Source: Verrucomicrobiales bacterium
Lineage (GTDB): Bacteria; Verrucomicrobiota; Verrucomicrobiia; Verrucomicrobiales; V1-33
Direction of reading: 5' to 3'
DNA length: 50,557 bases
Assembly: GCA_018003315.1 (NCBI GenBank)
Contig: JAGNEJ010000029.1
Coordinates: 1-50,557, forward strand
The notes beneath the pieces were generated by a model. It had not been told where the DNA came from and ran no database searches. It saw nothing but the letters and a program-made list of their open reading frames with translations. Below are positions 34,164 through 42,543 of this stretch, in pieces (position 1 is the stretch's first letter; each line of letters starts with the position of its first letter). A program made the position numbers and the translations under genes.

Positions 34164-35237
34164 TCACACCACGGTGACTGCTCCGCCGCTGGTGACTTCA
34201 CCGATGACCCAGGCGGCGTGCCCCGCACGCGATGCTGCCGATTTTATTTTCAGGGCGGCAGCGGGATCGCAGACAATGCACATGCCAATGCCCATGTTGA
34301 ACACCTCGTGCATCTCTGAAAAACTCACGTCACCGCTGCGGAAAAGATAGTCGAAAATGGGCAGGACCGGCCAGGTTCCCGAACGGATCACCGCACCGCA
34401 GCCTTCCGGCAGCACCCGTGGCAAATTTCCGGCAAAGCCGCCGCCGGTGATGTGACACAATCCAAAAACCGCATTGCCTTTCCTCACCTTGGAGGGTCCG
34501 GCATTGAATTTCCTGGCAAGCCCGAGCAGAAACGGACTGTAATTCACATGGGGCAGCAGCAGCAGGTCGGCCAGCGTCGCCTTCATGCCCGGCAGCTTGT
34601 CCGTGATCCGGTGTCCAAGGCGATCGAACAGAATGTTCCTGGCCAGACTGTATCCGTTGGTATGGAGTCCGTTGGAAGCCAGCCCGATGATGGCATCCCC
34701 GGCCCGCGCTGCCTGTCCGGTGAGAATGCGGCTCTTTTCCGCCATGCCGACAATGCAGCCAACCAGATCGTATTCCCCAGGTTGATAAAACCCCGGCATT
34801 TGTGCCGTTTCTCCGCCAATGAGCGCACAGTTCGCCGCACGGCAGGCCGCCTTCATGCCGTCGATCAGTTTGCCAAACACAGCGGGATCCAATTTTCCGA
34901 GACCGATGTAGTCCAGAAAAAACAGAGGCTCCGCCCCCATCACGGCAATGTCATTGACACAGTGGTTGACGATGTCCTGGCCCACGCAGGCGTGGCGTCC
35001 GGTCTCAAAGGCCAGTTTCAGCTTTGTGCCCACGCCATCCACGGACGAGACCAGCACCGGTTCCCGGTACTTCATGCGGGACAAATCAAACAGTCCGCCG
35101 AATCCGCCCACGGCTGCTAGCACCTCTGGCCGGCTGGCTGACTTCAGCTTCTTCTTCAGGCCACCTTTCACCTTGTCACCGAGGGCGATATCGACGCCGG
35201 CGGCGGCATAGGCGGACATGCGTTTTTTTGCGGACAT
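34164..35237 (-). CDS. purM: Phosphoribosylformylglycinamidine cyclo-ligase PurM
   Basis: Purine synthesis enzyme that closes the imidazole ring of aminoimidazole ribotide using ATP, 357 residues from the ATG at 35237 (MSAKKRMSAYAAAGVDI). Family blocks are AYAAAGVDI, PVLVSSVDGVGTKLKLAF, DIVNHCVNDIAVMGAEPLFFLDYIG, LIGGETAQMPGFY, ASNGLHTNGYSLAR and HITGGGFAGNLPRVLP. The start could also be the next Met (35219). It follows purQ by 13 nt on the same strand. PurQ supplies ammonia one step earlier, so the pair is a small purine operon; purL and purS are not here. Confidence 0.95.
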   Translation of the reverse strand: MSAKKRMSAYAAAGVDIALGDKVKGGLKKKLKSASRPEVLAAVGGFGGLFDLSRMKYREPVLVSSVDGVGTKLKLAFETGRHACVGQDIVNHCVNDIAVMGAEPLFFLDYIGLGKLDPAVFGKLIDGMKAACRAANCALIGGETAQMPGFYQPGEYDLVGCIVGMAEKSRILTGQAARAGDAIIGLASNGLHTNGYSLARNILFDRLGHRITDKLPGMKATLADLLLLPHVNYSPFLLGLARKFNAGPSKVRKGNAVFGLCHITGGGFAGNLPRVLPEGCGAVIRSGTWPVLPIFDYLFRSGDVSFSEMHEVFNMGIGMCIVCDPAAALKIKSAASRAGHAAWVIGEVTSGGAVTVV

Positions 35238-35250
35238 GCAGGGGGGGAAG

Positions 35251-36012
35251 TCAATTCGGTTGGTTCGAGGCCAGCAGGCGGCGACTTCCGCTGCATTCCA
35301 GCCAGATGGAATGAAAGAAGTAGTAGCCCCAGCCGTGAAGCGGATCACCCGCCCAGTCGGGATCGTAATGGTGTCGGCGGAAAAAGAACCGTTCCGGATG
35401 CGGCATGAGGCCGAACACCCGGCCGGAAACATCCTGCAGAGCGGCGATGTTCGCCGAGGATCCGTTCACGTCCTCCGTGTAAGCGAGTGGCACGAGGCCC
35501 TCCTGCAGGTAATTCTCCGCCATCCCCTCCGGCGCGACAAACCGCCCCTCCGCGTGGGCAATCGGCATTTCGATTTCGCATTCCTCGGGCAGTTCCTGGA
35601 GGAATGGATTCTGAGGATTGAGCACGCGCATGGCCACCCACCGGCACTGGAAGCGTCCGCTGGTATTGTCAATGAGGCTGCCAGCCGGCAGCAGACCGAG
35701 TTTGGTCAGGATTTGGAAGCCGTTGCAGATGCCCAGGACATGGCCGCCAGCGCTGACAAAATTGTTCAAGACTCCTGGCAGATTCTGCTGCGTGACCAAC
35801 TGGGCCACGCGTCCCGCCATGACGTAATCCCCGTAGCTGAAGCCGCCCGGAAAAACCACCAGCTTCGTGTCGGCAAAATGATGCGGAGCCGCCTGACTGA
35901 TGGGAATCGTCTCCACGGCAAACCCCACCCCGCTCAAGGACCGTGCCGTCTCCTCATCGGCGTTGGTTCCTGGGTATTTCAGAAGGATTGCCCTCGGATT
36001 CTGGATAAACAT
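35251..36012 (-). CDS. purQ: Phosphoribosylformylglycinamidine synthase glutaminase subunit PurQ
   Basis: Class I glutamine amidotransferase that releases ammonia for PurL, 253 residues. It has ILLKYPGTNADEETARSL, VVFPGGFSYGDYVMAGRVA, the nucleophile motif GICNGFQIL with Cys96, and LMPHPERFFFRR with the catalytic His. The length is slightly above the usual 220-230 residues, the C-terminal extra being DPDWAGDPLHGWGYYFFHSIW. The start at 36012 is the first Met before the conserved strand; the frame to 36102 has no family-like sequence. It is divergent from the cassette that begins at 36138. Confidence 0.93.
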   Translation of the reverse strand: MFIQNPRAILLKYPGTNADEETARSLSGVGFAVETIPISQAAPHHFADTKLVVFPGGFSYGDYVMAGRVAQLVTQQNLPGVLNNFVSAGGHVLGICNGFQILTKLGLLPAGSLIDNTSGRFQCRWVAMRVLNPQNPFLQELPEECEIEMPIAHAEGRFVAPEGMAENYLQEGLVPLAYTEDVNGSSANIAALQDVSGRVFGLMPHPERFFFRRHHYDPDWAGDPLHGWGYYFFHSIWLECSGSRRLLASNQPN

Positions 36013-36137
36013 GCTCGGTGAAATGGAAGGCACAACGACACGCAACACCCCGGTTTTGCAACCCGATTTTCCCCTGTTGCCCCCACCGTGGTTGACGGGC
36101 ATCTTGGCCGAGCGCTTTCCCCCCCCCTCTTCATCCC

Positions 36138-36341
36138 ATGAACCGTTACGGAGTCAAACTCACCAGTGGCAAAGTCGTCTGGATTCTGGCGGACGACGCC
36201 CGGGTTCTCGACGGCATGCTGGTTTTTGTCAGACAATCCCCCGGACCGACCACCGTCGCTGGATTCAACCTCAAGGAAGTGCACCATTTCGCCCTGCCTG
36301 AAGTGCTCGCCAACGCCACCCCGTCTGATCCTCAATCCTGA
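36138..36341 (+). CDS. Small protein of unknown function (67 residues)
   Basis: Not recognised. It is a short soluble protein beginning MNRYGVKLTSGKVVWILADDARV with a predicted beta-rich pattern (VWILADD, MLVFVRQ, TVAGFNLKEVHHF). It lacks a signal peptide. Support for coding: it lies 13 nt before the next gene on the same strand, and the hydrophobic alternation looks like a compact domain. A run of nine C lies 10 nt before its ATG (36119-36127), so a normal ribosome-binding site is absent. It heads a cassette of four unknown genes. Confidence 0.55.
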   Translation: MNRYGVKLTSGKVVWILADDARVLDGMLVFVRQSPGPTTVAGFNLKEVHHFALPEVLANATPSDPQS

Positions 36342-36354
36342 ATCATTTTTCCCC

Positions 36355-37053
36355 ATGAATCGAATGCTCCCCATCAAAGCGGCGCTCCTCGCCGGGTTCA
36401 CGATCCTGTGCTCGCATTCCCAACAGCCAGAACGCGGACCACGGCGGCAGGGACCGCAGCCCCGCACCGCCCTGCAGTCTGTCGAAGCCGCCCGCAAGGC
36501 AACTGGAAGCGACATCCGGCGCATCGTGGAAATGCTGGGACCCACCGGTGACCCCGCACCGGCCGGCTGGTCCATTCGCTTCCATGACCCGGCCAGTCCC
36601 TCGCAACTCAGCTTCCTGGAACCCGGAGAACGCGTTGCCCCAGCCCCCCAGGAATACGAGGAGGGTCGGGCTCCCGTGTATTTCGAGGCTTCACGCTTCC
36701 GGGTGGACAGTCCGGAAGCATTCAAAATCGCCGACCGGGAAGCGGCCTCGGCCAAGGTGGGCTTTGACACGGTGGACTATCAATTGCGAGGCCTCGAATT
36801 CAGCGGAGCCCCCATCTGGACGCTCCGGCTGCTGGATGCCGACGAGGAATTGGTCGGCATCATCGACATCTCCGCCGAAACTGGAAAAACTCTGCGCACT
36901 GTCTGGCTGCGGCGCGACAAGGAAACGGGCGCCATCCGCATCAGCGATTCCTCCACACAGCAGGATGGCCGCAACGATGCGGAAAACTCCGGCGCAGCAC
37001 CGCAGTCAGAGCCCGAGCCCAAAGCGCTTCCCTCCCCCCCAGGCAGCGAATGA
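36355..37053 (+). CDS. Exported protein of unknown function (232 residues)
   Basis: Not recognised. Residues 1-24 (MNRMLPIKAALLAGFTILCSHS) are a signal peptide, so the protein is periplasmic or secreted. The mature part begins with a basic Gln/Pro/Arg stretch. It contains two similar-looking alpha/beta segments (FKIADREAASAKVGFDTVDYQLRG and WTLRLLDADEELVGIIDISAETGKTLRTVWLRR); the latter resembles PepSY-type folds with a strand followed by a TGK turn, which is a guess. The C-terminus is acidic and Pro-rich. The ATG at 36355 is chosen because it opens the signal peptide. Confidence 0.62.
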   Translation: MNRMLPIKAALLAGFTILCSHSQQPERGPRRQGPQPRTALQSVEAARKATGSDIRRIVEMLGPTGDPAPAGWSIRFHDPASPSQLSFLEPGERVAPAPQEYEEGRAPVYFEASRFRVDSPEAFKIADREAASAKVGFDTVDYQLRGLEFSGAPIWTLRLLDADEELVGIIDISAETGKTLRTVWLRRDKETGAIRISDSSTQQDGRNDAENSGAAPQSEPEPKALPSPPGSE

Positions 37054-37114
37054 CCACGGTGGAACCACATCGCACTCCGGTCGTGACTTCCTGCTCATCA
37101 ACTCCGTGACCGCC

Positions 37115-37642
37115 ATGTTTCCCTTCAAAACCTGCATCGTCATCGGCGCGCTTTGTTTCCTGGTCGTGAAAAATCCGCCCTTGAGCGTGCGCTGGGCCAG
37201 CGCGCAGGATCTCGACGCCTACCAATGCGAATTCTATCCGCTGTCTTCGTTTCCGATGTATTCGGGCTTCGCCGACACGGAAATTTTTGTTTTCCTGACA
37301 GATGATCAAAACCAGCCCATCCGGCTGCACGATATGGACAACTGCCAGGCCTCCGCGCTGAAAAAAAACTACAAGGGTGCACTGACAAAACTGAAGCAGC
37401 GTCGGAAACTCAAGGGCTCCGTGCACGATCTGCCGGCGAACATCAAGGAAATCGCCGGCAAATGGGTTCTGCATGACATTCTCACCAACCGCTCACCCCA
37501 ATGGGCGCAGGCCAACCCGCACAAAACCATCACCCTGCAGGAAGGGATCATCCGCCTTGAAGATGGCGAAATTCGGGAACACATCACCCCGGTGACTTCA
37601 GGCAGCCTTGAGACCCTGAAGGGTTTTTCATCCGAATTATGA
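37115..37642 (+). CDS. Membrane-anchored/exported protein of unknown function, coupled to the next gene
   Basis: A 175-residue protein. Residues 1-20 (MFPFKTCIVIGALCFLVVKN) form a signal anchor. The following YQCEFYPLSSFPMYSGFADTEIFVFL has the YP..SFPMYS wording that I associate with exported partners of HTTM-type membrane proteins, a recollection and not a proven family. The remainder is basic (KLKQRRKLKG) and then mixed. Its stop overlaps the ATG of the next gene (ATGA at 37639-37642), which shows translational coupling and supports a joint function with that membrane protein. Confidence 0.65.
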   Translation: MFPFKTCIVIGALCFLVVKNPPLSVRWASAQDLDAYQCEFYPLSSFPMYSGFADTEIFVFLTDDQNQPIRLHDMDNCQASALKKNYKGALTKLKQRRKLKGSVHDLPANIKEIAGKWVLHDILTNRSPQWAQANPHKTITLQEGIIRLEDGEIREHITPVTSGSLETLKGFSSEL

Positions 37643-38697
37643 AGCGGCAGGCACGTCACGGCTGGACTTTTTTCTACCGCCCTGGAAAAGCGGTCTATTC
37701 CGAACTCGAATGGATCGTCATGAGGCTGATTCTGGCCTGGGTGGTCTTCTCCTCCTTTCAGGCAGCCGGGTATGATGCCCTCAACTGGTCCGGTTCGGTG
37801 GGCAGGGGATTTCATGGCGTGTCCACACCCCGGGGGATTGCGCAATTTGTGGATGTCACCTGGATCAGCCATCCGGCCAATGCGCCGATGATCGCAGGGA
37901 CGGTGGCCGTTTCCCTGGCATTGCTTGTCCTGGGCACTCTTCCCCTCCTGTCTTCCCTCGTCTTGTTTGTGCTGCATGTCTATGTCGGCACCCTGGAAAA
38001 TTCGCAAGGTCACAACGTCTATCACACCAGCCAGATCGTCTGCTTTGGCCTCCTTGGCATCATCCTCGGCTCCGTGTACGATCTGGCGCAAACCGTGCGC
38101 CGACACGGCATCCGTGGCTGGCTGCGCATGAGCACTCTCCGCTGGCAGTGGCTGCCTCACCTCACCAGACACCCCGCGGCACTCGTCAGGCGCGGAGCAA
38201 ACCACCTGGAACAGACCCTGGAACAAGGCCGGAGCAGGACCATTTTCACCGTCCAGCAGTTGATTGCCACAGCCTACGTGGTTTCCGGAATTTCGAAAAT
38301 GTGGATCACCAGCGGAGGGTGGATGTCCGAGGTGAAAAACATCGGAATCCAGTTCGTCAAAAATCAGCGCAATGAATACTATGAAACCCTCGCGCCGCCA
38401 CCCACCGTACCCTGGGCCGTCGATTTCGCACTGCACCATCCCACGGTAGCCTCCGGATTTTTTTCGATCGGTCTCTGGCTGGAGATTCTCTGCTTTGCCG
38501 CACTGTTGAACCGCGCCTGTCTGGCCATTTTCGGCATCGCGCTGATTCTGATGCACCATTTCATTGCCCAGTTCATGGCGCTTTATTTTGCCTACAACCA
38601 GTGGCTCCTCCTCGCCTTTTTCGTCAACGTCCCGTTCTGGCTGATACGCGGCGTGCGGACCCGTGGGCCAGCCGCCAGCCGTCCCTCGCAGCCGTAG
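37639..38697 (+). CDS. Polytopic membrane protein, HTTM-like
   Basis: A 352-residue inner-membrane protein with about eight hydrophobic segments, for example MRLILAWVVFSSFQAAGY, TVAVSLALLVLGTLPLLSS, IVCFGLLGIILGSVYDL, LIATAYVVSGISKMWI and AIFGIALILMHHFIAQFM. The central GHNVYHTSQ and the pair HH in LILMHHFIAQF recall HTTM proteins, the membrane part of vitamin-K carboxylase-like enzymes; the match is weak and DoxX-like membrane proteins are an alternative. The start is fixed by the ATGA overlap with the preceding gene. It ends 70 nt before the acyltransferase gene. Confidence 0.65.
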   Translation: MKRQARHGWTFFYRPGKAVYSELEWIVMRLILAWVVFSSFQAAGYDALNWSGSVGRGFHGVSTPRGIAQFVDVTWISHPANAPMIAGTVAVSLALLVLGTLPLLSSLVLFVLHVYVGTLENSQGHNVYHTSQIVCFGLLGIILGSVYDLAQTVRRHGIRGWLRMSTLRWQWLPHLTRHPAALVRRGANHLEQTLEQGRSRTIFTVQQLIATAYVVSGISKMWITSGGWMSEVKNIGIQFVKNQRNEYYETLAPPPTVPWAVDFALHHPTVASGFFSIGLWLEILCFAALLNRACLAIFGIALILMHHFIAQFMALYFAYNQWLLLAFFVNVPFWLIRGVRTRGPAASRPSQP

Positions 38698-38767
38698 CCT
38701 CGGCAAGGCGCAGGGAACCAGAGTTTCCGTTTGCTGCCGCAGTGCTTCGGCGTTTCATAGTGGGCCT

Positions 38768-40000
38768 ATGGCCATAGTCATCAAGATGCCGAAATTGAGC
38801 GATACCATGCAGGAGGGCACCATTCTCCGATGGTTGAAGAACGCGGGGGACAGCGTCTCCACCGGGGATGTGATTGCCGAAATCCAAACCGACAAGGCCG
38901 TCATGGAAATGACCGCGTTCGACGACGGTCTGCTGCACGAAATTTACGTCAAGGAAGGTCAAGCGGCACCGCTCGGCAAGCCGCTCGCCTTGATGCTGGA
39001 GGAAGGGGAAGCGCCACCCGTACCCGGTTCGACCCCCGTTGATCCTCCCGCATCGGATGGACCGCCGGCGAGGCCAGCAGCCTCCGTCAAAATGGATCGC
39101 CCCGCGCCAAGGCTTGCCGATGGTGCTTCCGTCCGCATCAAGGTTTCGCCACTGGCACGCAAGATCGCCCGAAAACACGGCGTGAACCTGGCCACGATCA
39201 CTGGATCCGGCCCCGCAGGCCGCATTTTGCATCGGGATGTCGAAGCCGCCCTGCTCGAGGCTGCTCCTGTCAACCGGACCGCTCCGTCCGCGTCAGTCAT
39301 CCGCCCTGTGGTCGGACCTGCTGACCAGCGAACCCCCCTGTCGCCCATCCGAAAAATCATTGCGGAGAGGCTGCTCGCTTCGAAAACCCAGATTCCCCAT
39401 TTTTACCTCAATCTGGAAATTGATGCAGGGAAACTGACGGCCCTCCGCCAGCAGATCAACGAATCCAGCAAGAACAAATTGACCGTCAATGATTTCATTT
39501 TAAAAGCCGCCGCCGAGGCTGCCGTGCTGACGCCCGCCATCAACGCATCGTTTGACGGGGACAGCATCGTGCGTTTTGCGTCGGTAAATATTTCCGTAGC
39601 GATCGCCATTCAGGACGGTCTGGTGACACCCGTCATCCGGGATGCCGGCAAAATGGGCCTGCCGGACATCAGCCGAACGGTTAAGGACTTCGCGGAAAGG
39701 GCTCGCAACCTGCGTCTGACTCCGGAAGAATTCCAGGGCGGCACCCTCACCGTTTCCAATCTGGGCGGGGCGGGCATTGATCATTTTGCCGCGATCATCA
39801 ACCCTCCGCAGGCGGCGATTGTTTCCGTCGGGGCGATCAAGAAAAAACCCGTGGTCAATGATCTGGGTGAAATCGTCGTGGGCGAGCGCCTCTGGCTGGG
39901 CTTGAGCTGCGACCACCGTGTCATCGACGGTTCCGAAGCAGCCAGTTATCTCGGAACTCTCAAGAAATTGCTGGAAAACCCGACAGCCTTGATCCTCTGA
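38768..40000 (+). CDS. pdhC: Dihydrolipoamide acetyltransferase (E2) of pyruvate dehydrogenase type
   Basis: E2 core of a 2-oxoacid dehydrogenase complex, 410 residues. The lipoyl domain (1-78) reads VIKMPKLSDTMQEGTILRWLKNAGDSV, with lipoylation at Lys43 in EIQTDKAVMEM. A Pro/Ala linker leads to the E1/E3-binding domain (about 122-160: VSPLARKIARKHGVNLATITGSGPAGRILHRDV, read in part). The catalytic domain has TPLSPIRKIIAERL, SNLGGAGIDHFAAIINPPQAAI and the active-site motif LSCDHRVIDGSEAA. The TMQEG N-terminus points to the pyruvate rather than the oxoglutarate complex. The ATG at 38768 is the family start. E1 and E3 genes are not adjacent. Confidence 0.92.
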   Translation: MAIVIKMPKLSDTMQEGTILRWLKNAGDSVSTGDVIAEIQTDKAVMEMTAFDDGLLHEIYVKEGQAAPLGKPLALMLEEGEAPPVPGSTPVDPPASDGPPARPAASVKMDRPAPRLADGASVRIKVSPLARKIARKHGVNLATITGSGPAGRILHRDVEAALLEAAPVNRTAPSASVIRPVVGPADQRTPLSPIRKIIAERLLASKTQIPHFYLNLEIDAGKLTALRQQINESSKNKLTVNDFILKAAAEAAVLTPAINASFDGDSIVRFASVNISVAIAIQDGLVTPVIRDAGKMGLPDISRTVKDFAERARNLRLTPEEFQGGTLTVSNLGGAGIDHFAAIINPPQAAIVSVGAIKKKPVVNDLGEIVVGERLWLGLSCDHRVIDGSEAASYLGTLKKLLENPTALIL

Positions 40001-40132
40001 AAATTGGACGCAGCAGGATCGGACGGAGAGAAATCGAATCCTCAGCATCAGACCATGATGCCATCATCCGGCCCGCCCTCAACCCCATGCATCAGGTGCG
40101 GCAAATTGTCAGGAACTGCAATCCGGGATTTC

Positions 40133-40696
40133 CTAAGCCCGTCCGAGATAGGAGCCGTCCTCTGTCTTGACGCTGATCTTTTCCCCCGGACCGATGAACA
40201 ACGGCACCTGCACGACCAGACCGGTTTCCATGGTCGCCGATTTGAACACATTGCTGGAGGAGTCTCCTTTCACTCCTTCGGGTGAGTCCTTGACGAGCAT
40301 GATCATCGACGGCGGGAGATCAATCGCGGCGACGGTGTCATCGGTCAGCACCAGGGTGTAGTGCTGGCTTTCGATGAGGTAGTTTTTGATGGGACCGACC
40401 AGATCCTCACCCAGGACGATGTCCTCGTAGGTTTCCGGATGCAGGAAATGATAGCCGCCGCTGTCCTTGTAGCTGTATTCATATTCCTCACGGTTGAGGT
40501 TGACGGACTCGAGCGATTCATTGGAGGTCATCCGCAGGTTGTGCACGCGTCCGGTGGCGATGCTTTTGATCGACATCTGGACGTAGGACGCCATCCGCGG
40601 AGGCGTTTTCAGTTCCATGTCGGTAACGACGCAAACGTCGTTGTTGTAGCGGACGGCGTGTCCGCGGCGGAGATTGATGACGGGTGTGCTGGCCAT
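40133..40696 (-). CDS. efp: Elongation factor P with arginine at the tip position
   Basis: Translation factor that rescues ribosomes stalled at proline runs, 187 residues. The three beta-barrel domains fit EF-P: INLRRGHAVRYNNDVCVVTDMELKTPPRMASYVQMSIKSIATGR, HPETYEDIVLGEDLVG, and the C-terminal signature GLVVQVPLFIGPGEKISVKTEDGSYLGRA (blocks listed to locate domains). In the tip loop (TPPRMASY) the residue aligning with E. coli Lys34 and with Pseudomonas Arg32 is Arg34. The ATG at 40696 gives the normal N-terminus; the longer frame overlaps the preceding gene region. It lies 47 nt downstream of the FMN/ferredoxin gene and may share its transcript. Confidence 0.9.
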   Translation of the reverse strand: MASTPVINLRRGHAVRYNNDVCVVTDMELKTPPRMASYVQMSIKSIATGRVHNLRMTSNESLESVNLNREEYEYSYKDSGGYHFLHPETYEDIVLGEDLVGPIKNYLIESQHYTLVLTDDTVAAIDLPPSMIMLVKDSPEGVKGDSSSNVFKSATMETGLVVQVPLFIGPGEKISVKTEDGSYLGRA

Positions 40697-40743
40697 GGGA
40701 CTGCCCGCTTTATCCCGAATCCGCCGGAGTGCAACTGGACAAT

Positions 40744-42438
40744 TCATCCCGATATCCCGATAAAACCCATGGGAAACCGGGCCTCCCATGCATGCCGCCA
40801 TACCAGGGTCACCATCACGGCGACTACGGACAAAACCAGTGCGGCCCAGTCGCGTTTACCAAATCGGTCGGCGGTGCCCGGGGTGCGCAGGAAACGCAAC
40901 AGCGCTCCGGTGGGACAGCCATAACGACAGTAGGCTTGGGGGATGAAGCACGCGGCCGCCAGCCCGGCAACCGCGATGCCCAGCGAGCCCCAGGCTCCAG
41001 CACGCAGCACCCACGCGTCGAATGGTTCCCATGCCGCGAGATTCACGGTCGCCCCGGTCAGCAGCAGCAGAACGGCCCCCGCAAGGAGCACCGCGGGAAG
41101 CTTTTCCAGCCACGGCCCAAGTCGTTCCGGAGGAGACCATTTTTTGCGCCGCAGCAGACCCACCCATTGCTGGACCGCTCCGTGCGGGCAGAGGTGGTGG
41201 CAGTAAATCTGACGGCGAAATGCCCAGGGGACGGCCAGCGACACAGCGGCCAGCAGCAGCAGTCCGGGAGCCGTCTGCCAGGGAACGCCATGCTGCGCCC
41301 AACCGGCCAGCAGGGCCAGGGAAAGCAGATCGCCACCGGTCAGCCCCAGGAGCAGAACCAGCCCAGCCTGCCAGACCAGCCGCAGCCGCGGCCAGCCGCG
41401 CAGGGGGGAGAATCCGAGCACACAAGCCCCGGCGAGGAACGCCGCGAGAGTGAAATCCCGCCGACTCCAGCGCCACGCTTCCACCGTGCCGGCCGAGCGG
41501 GCGGAGGTGGCCAGGCGACTGCGACGGCGGATGGATTCCGCCACCGCATAACTTGTCAAGGTGGCTCCGCTGACTCCTTCGACGCCCTCCTTTTCAAAGT
41601 CCATGCCTGCGAGGGTTTCCACCGTCCGTCCGGCGAAAAGTTGCAGATACGCCGGGTCTTCCCGCACCTGATCCACGTAGGAAGCAGTGTCGAAACTCTT
41701 CCGCACCGCCACCTGGAGGACCTGCCGCCCATCCGGAGTGAGCGCCAGCAGGCATTCCGTGGGGCCGCGGAAACCGGAAACATTGTCGCCCGCCGGAGAG
41801 GTTCTCCACAACTGCCCTAACACCTCGCCGCTGGCATTGCGCACCCGGCCTTCACTGTCCAGCGCGGCGGCCTGCGGGAAAAAACCGCGCGCCTCTGCCA
41901 GGGTGAGCGGTTCCGGAAAGCGCAGGGAGGGCGCCGCCCCCAGCAGCCGGGTCTCCACCGTTTCCGCCATGGCGAGGCTGGTCAGCGTGGCTCCGCTCAC
42001 GGCATCGATTTCGGGCAGCGGATCCTGTCCGGGCCGCCAGCCTGTGAATGGGGCAAAAAAACCGGATTGCTCCCTCACCATGGCAACATGTTCCGGCGTG
42101 TCGCCGCTGGAGAGAATGACGATGCCGCGGACGGCTCCCGCCGCATCCAGCCCCAGCAGCAGGCGGCTGGGGCCGGAATAGCCGACAACATGGTCGGCCT
42201 GCGGCCAGGTCACCAGCACGGTGCCGATTTCCTCCCCCGAGGCGGAAAGCACCCGGTGCGATTGCCGGTGCAGCCCTTCGTTTGTTAGGGTTGCAGCATT
42301 GGGGAAAATGGACCTCACCTGGTCGAGGGACACGGTGACGGCACGCTGTCCAGCAAACCAGGCGGATTGATCCCGCAGGAGCCAGACGAGGCCGCCGAGC
42401 ATGCAGAGTCGGTAGAGGCGCAACAGCCAGCCGTTCAT
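40744..42438 (-). CDS. Tandem FMN-binding, NosR/NapH-like membrane polyferredoxin
   Basis: A 564-residue electron-transfer membrane protein. It starts with one membrane segment (LCMLGGLVWLL). Two extracytoplasmic FMN-binding domains follow; each has the covalent flavin attachment motif SGAT.T (AVSGATLTSLAM near residue 150 and GVSGATLTSYAV near 290). Then about five membrane segments hold two CxxxCP motifs of NosR/NapH type (IYCHHLCPHGAVQQW near 411 and YCRYGCPTGALLRFL near 506). Unlike full NosR it lacks a C-terminal cytoplasmic ferredoxin domain. The family moves electrons from quinols or ferredoxin to periplasmic reductases via flavins; the acceptor is unknown. The ATG at 42438 is preferred to a TTG at 42450. 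No nos genes or flavin transferase ApbE are present. Confidence 0.85.
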   Translation of the reverse strand: MNGWLLRLYRLCMLGGLVWLLRDQSAWFAGQRAVTVSLDQVRSIFPNAATLTNEGLHRQSHRVLSASGEEIGTVLVTWPQADHVVGYSGPSRLLLGLDAAGAVRGIVILSSGDTPEHVAMVREQSGFFAPFTGWRPGQDPLPEIDAVSGATLTSLAMAETVETRLLGAAPSLRFPEPLTLAEARGFFPQAAALDSEGRVRNASGEVLGQLWRTSPAGDNVSGFRGPTECLLALTPDGRQVLQVAVRKSFDTASYVDQVREDPAYLQLFAGRTVETLAGMDFEKEGVEGVSGATLTSYAVAESIRRRSRLATSARSAGTVEAWRWSRRDFTLAAFLAGACVLGFSPLRGWPRLRLVWQAGLVLLLGLTGGDLLSLALLAGWAQHGVPWQTAPGLLLLAAVSLAVPWAFRRQIYCHHLCPHGAVQQWVGLLRRKKWSPPERLGPWLEKLPAVLLAGAVLLLLTGATVNLAAWEPFDAWVLRAGAWGSLGIAVAGLAAACFIPQAYCRYGCPTGALLRFLRTPGTADRFGKRDWAALVLSVVAVMVTLVWRHAWEARFPMGFIGISG

Positions 42439-42485
42439 GGGCGGGAGCAAAGCACGGTTTGCCTGGATGCGCGAAGCAAATGCCC

Positions 42486-42514
42486 TTGCCGCTCCCCATC
42501 GGTGGAACTAGGCT
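42486..42514 (+). promoter_or_regulatory. Candidate promoter of the bifunctional nuclease gene
   Basis: TTGCCG (42486-42491) and TAGGCT (42509-42514) are separated by 17 bp, with a predicted start near 42521 and a leader of about 23 nt. The -10 box has the same TAG..T form as the sucC candidate. Confidence 0.35.
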
Positions 42515-42543
42515 CGGGACAATTCAAACATCGATTCCATTCC

